Translations under genes and position numbers: made by a program
Notes under the pieces: generated by a model
Told to the model about the DNA's origin: nothing
Seen by the model: only the letters and a program-made list of their open reading frames with translations
Databases searched by the model: none
In this document: piece by piece, positions 4,402 to 10,229 of the stretch
How positions within the stretch are numbered: the stretch's first letter is position 1
Layout of the letters: each line of letters begins with the position of its first letter
DNA from: Verrucomicrobiota bacterium
GTDB lineage: Bacteria; Chlamydiota; Chlamydiia; Chlamydiales; Rhabdochlamydiaceae
NCBI GenBank assembly: GCA_903970455.1
Contig: CAJCIW010000251.1
Location: 1-10,229 of the forward strand
Reading direction: 5' to 3'
Length of the DNA: 10,229 nucleotides

Positions 4402-6750
4402 TTATGATTCACCTATGTTTTCCCCTTCTTCTTTCAAATAGTTCAAGATCGCTTGGGCCCATTGCTCATCTGTAGCAATCGTTTCGAGAGGAGCCGGGGC
4501 CGTATCTTGAAATCCCTCCAGCGATTTAGATTTAATAATTTTGTAAAGCTGCTCATCGATTTTATCTTTTGCGGATTCCGGCATCCTTGAAAATCGCTCG
4601 ATAGGTTTTTCATAAGCGTCGGAGTCTCCCTTAAACTGGCTAGCAATCTCCTTAAAAATCACATTCTGCTTTGCCGTAAAATCATACATCTGGATCGCCT
4701 TTCTATTTGAAAGAAGGCTGGAGAAGAGCTTTCCATTGGCAAAGGTAAGCGATGCCAGAGTGCCGCTGACTTCTGTGGCAATAGTGGCTGTGCAAGTGGG
4801 CGGGTTCGTGTTCAGATCCCAGATCTTGATCGAAAGGTCATGAGACCTGGAAAAAAGCTTCCCATGTCCAATCACAAGAGATATCACCTCATCTTCATGA
4901 CCTTGAACTGTTGCTGTACAGGTGGGTGGATTTGTATTCGCGTCCCAAATTTTGATGACCCCATCGCTAAATCCAGAAAAGAGCTTCCCATTGGCATAAG
5001 TGAGCGACTTGATCGGTCCGTTTTGTGCATCATATTTAAGGGTAGAGAAGGAAGGTGGGGCATTATTGAAATCCCAGATCTTCATTTCATTGGATCTAAA
5101 AGGGGATGAAAAGAGCTTCCCATTAGCAAAGATGAGCGATCCGAGGACGCCTCTATACCCTCCTGGAAGGGTAGCAGTACAGGTGGGTGGATGCGTGTTC
5201 AGATCCCAAATCTTGATCGTGTTGTCACGAGAGGCAGAAAAAAGTTTCCTCTCCCCAACTACAAGTGCTCCCACAGTGTCTGTATGCTCTGTCAAGGTTG
5301 CTACGCACGTAGGTGGTGTCGTGTTCAAATCCCAAATCTTGATCGTATGGTCTAAAGAGCCTGAATAAAGCCTCCCATTGCCAATAGCGAGAGAAACAAC
5401 TTTTTCTGTGTGTCCTTCAAGGATCGCCGTGGAGGTTGGTAGTTCGGGGCTGAGATCCCAAATCTTGATCGTTTTATCGTCAGAGCAGGAATAAAGTCTC
5501 TCATGATCACTGATCATCAATCCGACTCTTTCTCCGGTACCTTCGAGGAGGTGGGAAGCATACACTCCTTTTAGAAGATTTCGATGAACAATCCTATCGA
5601 GAATGGCAAAATTCCAGGTGGCAATCGTATTATCCTCAGAGCCTGAAATGAGGGTACCGTCGGCATAAACAAGCGATGTGACCGAATGGGAATGCCCGTT
5701 AAAGCTGGCTGTGCATGTTAGGGTGCTCAGTTCATGGATCATGATCATCCCATCGGAGAGCCCTGAGATGAGCATCCCTTCGGCAACGACAAGGGACATG
5801 ATCGCTGTTTTAAGCTCTATCGATCCTGTCCTGACGAGGGTCTTAAGATCTCTGATTTTGATTGTTTTGTCCAGAGAAGCGGAAATCATTTTTCCGTCGA
5901 CAACGACAAGGGAGGTCACTCTGTCTGTGTGATCTTGAAAAGCGTGTTTTTCAACGGCTTGGCTGAGATCCCAAATAACGATGATCCCATTCTGCAACCC
6001 TATGATCAGCAATTTATCAATAGGGATGATGGATGTAATCGTTGATAGGTTCATTAGGGATGTAACTGTACTGGTGGATCGATCCCAGATCTTGACTTGT
6101 CCGTCCATAGAGCTCGAAAAAATTACTCCGTTTGCAACGATAAGAGAAGTGACTTCACCGGTATGATTATATGCGTGAGAGTATATGTGCATCATGCAAC
6201 CATCCTTCAATGGATGAAAAACGGTGACTCCGCCTTGCTGGAAGCCTAAAATGGGCTGTCCCTCGTAATTGGCAATGGAAGTAATATACTCTGTTCCAAA
6301 ATCAGTGTTCTTTATGCAGGCGTAGCTATTAAGATCCCAAACCTTGAGCGTTTTATCCTTAGAGCTTGAGAAGAGCTTCCCATTAATGGTTGTAAGAGAA
6401 GTTACCGCATCATGATGCCCAGAAAGCTTTTCCGATGCACACAACCCGTTTGCGAGATTTGAACGAAGAATATGAAGTTTTTTGTAAGTGTCATGGAAGT
6501 TCTCAACCTTTCTTGAATCCATATGTGGAAAACGGGCCATTAATAGCGGCTCCCATAAAGAATTGCTCTGAGAGAGTTGAGTGCATTCTTTGCTCAGCAA
6601 TTTACATCCCCTGAGATCATGTATATTCAGATTCGCAAAGATGCCGATGATCAGTTCTCTAGGCAGGTCCATCAGCTGAACATCTTGCTGTCTGAGAGTA
6701 GCTGGCGCAACGAAGGGAGATTGTTGCTGGGCTCTGATAGGTTGGGTCAT
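4402..6750 (-). CDS. F-box / WD40-repeat protein, candidate ubiquitin-pathway effector
   Basis: This is a 782-residue protein with a eukaryote-like architecture. Residues 1-26 are a Gln-rich leader. Residues 27-76 are an F-box with the full M-D-L-P-R-E-L opening, D-L, S-K-E-C and W....L...F-P. From about 108 to 691 there are 14 WD40 units, counted by their blade ends: K-V-W-D (136), T-V-F-H, K-I-W-D, V-I-W-D, K-I-R-D, M-I-H-E, A-T-W-N, then I-K-I-W-D or close variants from 428 on, the last Q-M-Y-D (687). Fourteen is enough for two seven-bladed propellers. Residues 692-782 form a charged helical tail. By analogy with Fbw7/beta-TrCP proteins it would link host Skp1 to WD40-bound substrates after secretion, and that role is inferred. 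The start ATG at 6750 has only a loose GGAG/GAG upstream. It is convergent with the other F-box gene, leaving 24 bases between them. Confidence 0.88.
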   Translation of the reverse strand: MTQPIRAQQQSPFVAPATLRQQDVQLMDLPRELIIGIFANLNIHDLRGCKLLSKECTQLSQSNSLWEPLLMARFPHMDSRKVENFHDTYKKLHILRSNLANGLCASEKLSGHHDAVTSLTTINGKLFSSSKDKTLKVWDLNSYACIKNTDFGTEYITSIANYEGQPILGFQQGGVTVFHPLKDGCMMHIYSHAYNHTGEVTSLIVANGVIFSSSMDGQVKIWDRSTSTVTSLMNLSTITSIIPIDKLLIIGLQNGIIVIWDLSQAVEKHAFQDHTDRVTSLVVVDGKMISASLDKTIKIRDLKTLVRTGSIELKTAIMSLVVAEGMLISGLSDGMIMIHELSTLTCTASFNGHSHSVTSLVYADGTLISGSEDNTIATWNFAILDRIVHRNLLKGVYASHLLEGTGERVGLMISDHERLYSCSDDKTIKIWDLSPELPTSTAILEGHTEKVVSLAIGNGRLYSGSLDHTIKIWDLNTTPPTCVATLTEHTDTVGALVVGERKLFSASRDNTIKIWDLNTHPPTCTATLPGGYRGVLGSLIFANGKLFSSPFRSNEMKIWDFNNAPPSFSTLKYDAQNGPIKSLTYANGKLFSGFSDGVIKIWDANTNPPTCTATVQGHEDEVISLVIGHGKLFSRSHDLSIKIWDLNTNPPTCTATIATEVSGTLASLTFANGKLFSSLLSNRKAIQMYDFTAKQNVIFKEIASQFKGDSDAYEKPIERFSRMPESAKDKIDEQLYKIIKSKSLEGFQDTAPAPLETIATDEQWAQAILNYLKEEGENIGES
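5201..5472 (-). repeat. 126-base in-frame WD40 coding repeats
   Basis: A nearly identical 20-base block (plus strand ending CCCAAATCTTGATCGT) occurs at 5201-5220, 5327-5346 and 5453-5472, exactly 126 bases (42 codons) apart, with a variant at 4814. The linkers N-T-x-P-P-T-C-x-A-T recur in blades 9, 10, 12 and 13. This part of the array arose by more recent internal duplication than the N-terminal blades, which have lost the canonical W-D ends. Confidence 0.75.
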
Positions 6751-7013
6751 AACTCACTCGACTCCACATAAAAGTTTTCGTTGGATGATGCGATTAGACT
6801 TTATTGCTGGAGAAGGATACAAAATTAAATGTTAAATCTAAATCATTTCTTAGATTGTCGAATGGGTCAACTTCGCCCTATCGGCTGGGGGATTTTTCAT
6901 CAATCTCCAACCTCTGGGCTCAGATTGATGTTGAAGAAGCTTCGAGGAAAGCGTGAAGGTCGCTACGCAGTGAGAATTGTTTCCGAGTACGATTTCCCAG
7001 GCTTTTAATCGAT
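6751..7013. other. Intergenic stretch between WD40 gene and barrel gene
   Basis: This 263-base gap has no reading frame that looks like a gene. It must contain the promoter of the WD40 gene, but no convincing -35/-10 pair could be read. The central part (6876-6953) is a relic of the MFS exporter gene, listed separately. The remainder (6954-7013) shows nothing recognisable apart from an A-T palindrome overlapping the stop of the barrel gene. Confidence 0.6.
6876..6953 (-). pseudogene. Decayed copy of the 3' end of the MFS exporter gene (direct repeat, copy A)
   Basis: Bases 6876-6910 match 9282-9316 at 31 of 35 positions, including an unbroken 15-base block (6891-6905 against 9297-9311). After a gap (7 bases here against 35 in the intact gene), 6918-6953 match 9352-9388, with an exact 22-base block, an exact 12-base block and a one-base indel between them. 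Both copies have the same orientation and order. The indels break the reading frame, so this is a non-coding relic of the last transmembrane segment and tail of the exporter. Confidence 0.78.
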
Positions 7014-7685
7014 TTAAAAATGATAACCGAGACCGCCGCCAAATGAAAATCCGCTGAGATTAGCTTTATGAGGGCAGGTCACCCGATGGGAATCAGGGGT
7101 TACCTTGATTAAGGAGTAATTGGTAAAAAAATCGATAAATATATTTTTCGGTAGATCGATGATCAAGCCTGTTTTGAATATCCCTCCGACACCCCAGTGA
7201 ACGATCTTCTTTTTGACGAAACTCGCATGATCATGGATATGCATGTAGGTGGCCAGAACTCCTGCCCCAAGATAGGGATGGAAACGATGGATATTGAAAA
7301 TGTATTTTAATCCTAAATCGACGGGGATTTGAAGAATGTCCGTTTTATATTTGCATGATTCACTGTGCCCTTTGCTATAGAGAGCGTTAATACCTGTCCA
7401 GGCATACAGATCGCGGTAAATTCTGCAATCGACTTCAAGACCATAGAGTCCTGAACCCGAATAGATTTTTCTATACCGGTGATTTGTTGGATAAAAATAC
7501 GCAGCTTTCAATTCAAAGAAGAGAGGGCCTAATGTATTTCCTAATTCCTGTTTTGAATGAGTAGCTGCATAAGTGGAATTGTATGGCTGTTTGGTTGCAA
7601 ACAACTGCGCATGTATTTCCTGAGGCCTGAGGAAAGCAATGAATCCAGAACAGATCACTATCCAAAAACAAACTCTAATGTTCAT
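7014..7685 (-). CDS. Small outer-membrane beta-barrel protein with signal peptide
   Basis: This 223-residue protein looks exported. It has an N-terminal basic/hydrophobic segment (N-I-R then a Cys/Trp/Ile-rich core) and a likely signal-peptidase site after E-I-H-A (about residue 26). The mature part alternates polar and aromatic residues in a pattern of amphipathic strands (F-F-E-L-K-A-A-Y-F-Y-P near residue 60; L-G-L-K-Y-I-F and Y-L-G-A-G-V-L in the middle). It closes with F-G-G-G-L-G-Y-H-F. A terminal Phe after an aromatic/glycine strand is the usual signal for BAM-mediated insertion into the outer membrane. The size fits an 8-stranded barrel of the OmpA/OmpW type, and the ligand or role is unknown. 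ATG 7685 overlaps the stop of the upstream propeller gene by one base (TGATG), with GGGA a few bases before it, so the two are probably co-translated. A TTG at 7688 is unlikely to be the start. Confidence 0.72.
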   Translation of the reverse strand: MNIRVCFWIVICSGFIAFLRPQEIHAQLFATKQPYNSTYAATHSKQELGNTLGPLFFELKAAYFYPTNHRYRKIYSGSGLYGLEVDCRIYRDLYAWTGINALYSKGHSESCKYKTDILQIPVDLGLKYIFNIHRFHPYLGAGVLATYMHIHDHASFVKKKIVHWGVGGIFKTGLIIDLPKNIFIDFFTNYSLIKVTPDSHRVTCPHKANLSGFSFGGGLGYHF

Positions 7686-9121
7686 CAAATTCCCTGGGTT
7701 AATATGAGGGGAGTAGACCGATTTCCAACGACGTCTTCAGATACAATATAGTAAGTAGAGTTCTTTTTTTTGCAGGTTGTCAGATTGTCTATAAATTCCA
7801 ATTTCGACGTAGCATTGACAACACCTACAAGATTTGTTAGGGCTGGATCCCGATAAATCAAATAGATTGCCGGAGCCTCTCCTGCATTGGGAGGATTCCA
7901 ATAAATCACATTGCTCACTTCACTTTGAGTCAAAAAGTTGCATTTTTTTCTGACCACCTCTCCACTCGAAGGGGGAAACAGCGCTAGCCCAAAGACAACC
8001 TGAAAATTATCATCCTCAATAGGTGGGTAAAAGACTTGTAGCGAAGGGTATGTTGTCACGATGTTTAGTAATCCGGTCGAAGAATTATTGACAACAAGTT
8101 CAGTCTGTTCCGGATCAATCTTTACGTTATCAGCGCTGGAAGACGCACTTAGAGAGATTGTGTCGATAACCATATTAGATCCTGTGTCCACGACAGAAAG
8201 ACACCCATATGTTCCTTCGTCACTGCTTGTAACATAGACGATAGTTCCATCAGAAGAAATAGTAAGACCCTTAACTGTATTGTTATTTGGTGTAGTAATT
8301 GGAATAGTGGTTAGTACGGAGTCTGTTGCAACATCAATCACTTGAATGGATCTAGACAAGCCACCGTTCGCGACATAGACTTTTGATCCATCGGGGGTGA
8401 TAACGATTCCAGTCGTAGTAAACAAGTCAGGATAAGGTGATGCGGCAATTGGGATCGAAGATACGATATTATTAGTCGTATCCAGGACATCTATGCTAGA
8501 ACTAGTCCCGTTATCAATAGCCACCATATAGACTTTAGTTCCGTCCGGGGTAATAACCAATTGATTAACAATATCGGGTGTGGAGACTGTAGTGAGAACC
8601 ATATCCGTGGTCGTGTCTATGATCGCAACAGAACCACCGCTTGTCACATAAGCCCGAGACCCATCGGGTGAAATTGCAATCACTCCACCACCAACTGAAA
8701 TCGTAGTGGTAACTGAATTTGTTGCCGTGTCAATTACAGTACATGAGCCTGAATTCAAGCAATACAATTTTGATCCATCCGGAGTGATTGCCATCCACAT
8801 AGGGTAGTCAGCAATAGGAATGTTTGTAAGAATGGTGTCCGAGTAAACATCGATAACAGAAACGAATCCCATTCCTGATTGCGTGCCAACCGCTACATAG
8901 ACACGAGTCGTATCAGGCGAAGCCAATTCAAAATTAATTAGATCGTCGACAACCATTGAAATAGTGATGGAAGTCACTGGATTCGTTGTTGCCATGTCGT
9001 AGACGGCAACGGTCGCGGAGTCTACCAATGCAACATAGGCTTTGCTACCAAAAATCGTTGAATTAAAGCTTATAACCAATGTGAGGATGGCAATGAACGT
9101 TGAAGAAAACGAAGAACCCAT
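7685..9121 (-). CDS. Exported YVTN-family beta-propeller protein with C-terminal Fn3-like domain
   Basis: This is a 478-residue protein. A signal peptide covers about residues 1-27 (M-G-S-S-F-S-S, a hydrophobic core, then F-G-S-K-A). About residues 28-365 are seven repeats of roughly 42-50 residues with the YVTN signature, I-T-P-D-G-S-K-V-Y-V-A-N followed by I-x-V-I-D-x-x-T-x-x-V-x-x-T-I-P-I. This predicts a seven-bladed propeller. About residues 366-478 resemble an Fn3-like domain (V-I-Y-W-N-P-P, Y-L-I-Y-R-D, Y-Y-I-V-S-E-D-V-V-G-N-R-S), often seen after propellers in surface proteins. YVTN proteins are secreted or surface scaffolds, and no enzymatic residues are expected. The ATG at 9121 is chosen over a TTG at 9178 because AAAGGTG lies just upstream and the signal peptide starts there. 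The repeats are Thr/Ser-rich. The gene leads a two-gene unit with the barrel gene. Confidence 0.82.
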   Translation of the reverse strand: MGSSFSSTFIAILTLVISFNSTIFGSKAYVALVDSATVAVYDMATTNPVTSITISMVVDDLINFELASPDTTRVYVAVGTQSGMGFVSVIDVYSDTILTNIPIADYPMWMAITPDGSKLYCLNSGSCTVIDTATNSVTTTISVGGGVIAISPDGSRAYVTSGGSVAIIDTTTDMVLTTVSTPDIVNQLVITPDGTKVYMVAIDNGTSSSIDVLDTTNNIVSSIPIAASPYPDLFTTTGIVITPDGSKVYVANGGLSRSIQVIDVATDSVLTTIPITTPNNNTVKGLTISSDGTIVYVTSSDEGTYGCLSVVDTGSNMVIDTISLSASSSADNVKIDPEQTELVVNNSSTGLLNIVTTYPSLQVFYPPIEDDNFQVVFGLALFPPSSGEVVRKKCNFLTQSEVSNVIYWNPPNAGEAPAIYLIYRDPALTNLVGVVNATSKLEFIDNLTTCKKKNSTYYIVSEDVVGNRSTPLILTQGI

Positions 9122-9127
9122 GCAAGC

Positions 9128-9134
9128 ACCTTTG
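9128..9134 (-). promoter_or_regulatory. Shine-Dalgarno of the propeller gene
   Basis: The minus strand reads AAAGGTG before TTGC-ATG, a good ribosome-binding site about 6 bases from the ATG at 9121. It decides the start against the upstream TTG at 9178. Confidence 0.5.
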
Positions 9135-9270
9135 AACGTTAAAAAAAATAAGTTAGGTAAACTTTGAAAAAGGCGCAAGGAAATTAAAAAAACCGTTTAA
9201 GTAGACTGCGTTGACTCAGGTCACTTTCTTTGATAAAATCTTCCTCTTTAGTCCCCCCGCTTATGATTTT

Positions 9271-10229
9271 TCACCGTTTTTCCCTATGGACTGGGCGATT
9301 TTTCATCAATCGCCAAGCGATAAGAATCCCAACAATGGTAACCAGCGCCGCGCTCAGATTGATGTTGAAGAAGGCGTCGAGGAAAGCGTTTTTTGCAGAT
9401 TGGAAGACGTAGTAAGTCTCTGACTTATTCAAACCGTCCAAATGGCCTATTGCGGCTGGAGAACGGGAAAGAAGCCCTTCTAGTTCATTAGGGTTGAGAG
9501 ATTTTGTCGATTGATTATCGGCGAGGGATCGGGTTAATTTGCCGAGATAAATCGATGAATAGAGTGTTCCGAAAAGGGCAAGGCCCACTGTTGAACTGAA
9601 TTGCCGCAAAGTGGCAGTGATACCAGAGGCGACCCCTCTTTTTTCGGCGGGGACTTCATTCATCATTCCCACATAGCTCGGGGTAAAGATCATACTGACC
9701 CCGCATCCAAAAAGGAGTAACGTGGGCATGAGGATTCCAACCGTCTCCATCCGCATGAATATGGAAAACCAAACGAGGGAAAAACACATCATGCCAAATC
9801 CAATCATGACGGGGATTCTTGGGCCGACCCTGTCCACGAGAAAGCCGCCGAGAGGGGCTGAGAACAAGACGGGAAGATTGGCCATGAAAGCATAGAGGCC
9901 GGCTTTCGAAGGAGAGAAACCCAAAATATTTTGGAAATAGATCGCCCAAAAAACAGTCACCATGATCACGAGCTGATTGCAAAAGACGGCGCTTGAACTC
10001 GCAAGAAATGATTTTTTTTTCATTAACTCGAAATCTAAAATCGAAGCATGCGGTTTGTGTTTCCGTTGAAAAAGAGCAATCAGAGAGAAAACGCCGATAA
10101 GCAACAGAAGAAGAACCGTTACCGAACTCCAGCCCCATTCCTGCACTTGCATCAAAGCGACGACAAAAGATGTGATTCCAATGGCAAGGATGCCGAAGCC
10201 TCTGATATCGAAGTCGTGAGATTTTCCGG
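9271..10229 (-). CDS. DHA2-type MFS multidrug exporter (EmrB/QacA-like), C-terminal part, partial
   Basis: About 318 codons of a 14-helix major facilitator exporter are visible. The frame is open to the right edge and the start lies outside. The first visible residues (D-F-D-I-R-G-F-G-I-L-A-I-G then Q-E-W-G-W-S-S) match the inter-half region of DHA2 drug:proton antiporters, where D-x-x-G-x-x-L...E-W-G-W is characteristic. A motif-A-like loop, G-G-F-L-V-D-R-V-G-P-R, and P-A-E-K-R-G-V-A-S-G (the conserved loop of this family) follow. Several hydrophobic helices are evident, the last one ending in I-A-W-R-L-M-K-N-R at the C-terminus. It would export drugs or other amphipathic compounds across the inner membrane using the proton gradient; the substrate is unknown. 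Its 3' end has a decayed second copy at 6876-6953. Confidence 0.88.
   Translation of the reverse strand, partial: GKSHDFDIRGFGILAIGITSFVVALMQVQEWGWSSVTVLLLLLIGVFSLIALFQRKHKPHASILDFELMKKKSFLASSSAVFCNQLVIMVTVFWAIYFQNILGFSPSKAGLYAFMANLPVLFSAPLGGFLVDRVGPRIPVMIGFGMMCFSLVWFSIFMRMETVGILMPTLLLFGCGVSMIFTPSYVGMMNEVPAEKRGVASGITATLRQFSSTVGLALFGTLYSSIYLGKLTRSLADNQSTKSLNPNELEGLLSRSPAAIGHLDGLNKSETYYVFQSAKNAFLDAFFNINLSAALVTIVGILIAWRLMKNRPVHREKR
9282..9388 (-). repeat. Direct repeat, copy B (intact, inside the MFS exporter gene)
   Basis: This is the counterpart of the relic at 6876-6953 and lies within the last codons of the exporter. Together the two copies flank about 2.3 kb containing the propeller and barrel genes. 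Confidence 0.75.

Noticed and set aside
4814..5472. Regularly spaced identical 20-base blocks as a CRISPR array
   Set aside because: The spacing is 126 bases, in frame, and the intervening sequence is conserved WD40 coding DNA, not unique spacers.
4840..6166. Several open plus-strand frames opposite the WD40 gene
   Set aside because: They repeat with the 126-base period because they are shadows of the WD40 repeats and have no independent coding features.
6771..6860. Promoter of the WD40 gene
   Set aside because: Several A/T-rich hexamers are present but no pair combines good -35 and -10 matches with 16-18-base spacing.
7004..7020. A-T palindrome overlapping the stop of the barrel gene as a terminator
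   Set aside because: The stem is A-T only apart from the central TCGA, and it lies over the stop codon without a following T-run on the transcribed strand.
9179..9270. Terminator between the MFS gene and the propeller gene
   Set aside because: A T-run is present on the minus strand but the preceding stem is at most four to five pairs, too weak to call.
9211..9423. Small plus-strand open frames opposite the exporter 3' end
   Set aside because: They are antisense to the conserved exporter C-terminus, with no supporting signal.

Overview
The window looks like part of the chromosome of an amoeba-associated (environmental) member of the Chlamydiae, in the Parachlamydia/Waddlia/Estrella sense. 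The evidence is indirect: two eukaryote-like F-box proteins (one fused to WD40 repeats), a YVTN-type propeller with a C-terminal Fn3-like domain, generally weak Shine-Dalgarno signals, and accessory genes mixed with a compact RNA-modification operon. No rRNA or core marker gene is present, so the assignment is an inference.

Layout, left to right. Bases 1-141 are the right end of an IS200/IS605-type element: the last codons of a tnpB gene and the terminal hairpin region that in this family is the 3' part of the omega RNA. The element abuts, and supplies the stop codon of, a minus-strand NADAR-domain gene (138-905). From 991 to 3270 there is a tightly packed plus-strand operon of three RNA-modification genes: a Rossmann-fold rRNA methyltransferase of the RlmI/RlmK type, a SpoU/TrmH 2'-O-methyltransferase and an RluA-type pseudouridine synthase, with overlapping stops and starts.

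From 3335 to 6750 there are two convergent F-box genes. The first (plus strand) is AT-rich and appears frameshifted. Its -1 frame continues for about 68 codons and ends in K-K-N-C-V-I-L, a textbook CaaX prenylation box. The second (minus strand) is a 782-residue F-box protein with 14 countable WD40 repeats, enough for two seven-bladed propellers. Together with the NADAR protein these are the plausible host-directed effectors of the window.

From 7014 to 9121 a minus-strand pair encodes an exported YVTN beta-propeller and a small outer-membrane beta-barrel, joined by a TGATG stop/start overlap. The window ends inside a DHA2-type MFS drug exporter (9271 to beyond 10229, minus strand). A decayed copy of the 3' end of that exporter gene lies at 6876-6953, in the same orientation, so the propeller/barrel pair is flanked by direct repeats derived from the exporter gene. 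This suggests a past insertion or duplication.

The observations most worth following are the F-box/CaaX frameshift, the exporter-derived direct repeats around the propeller/barrel module, and the IS element that ends the NADAR reading frame.
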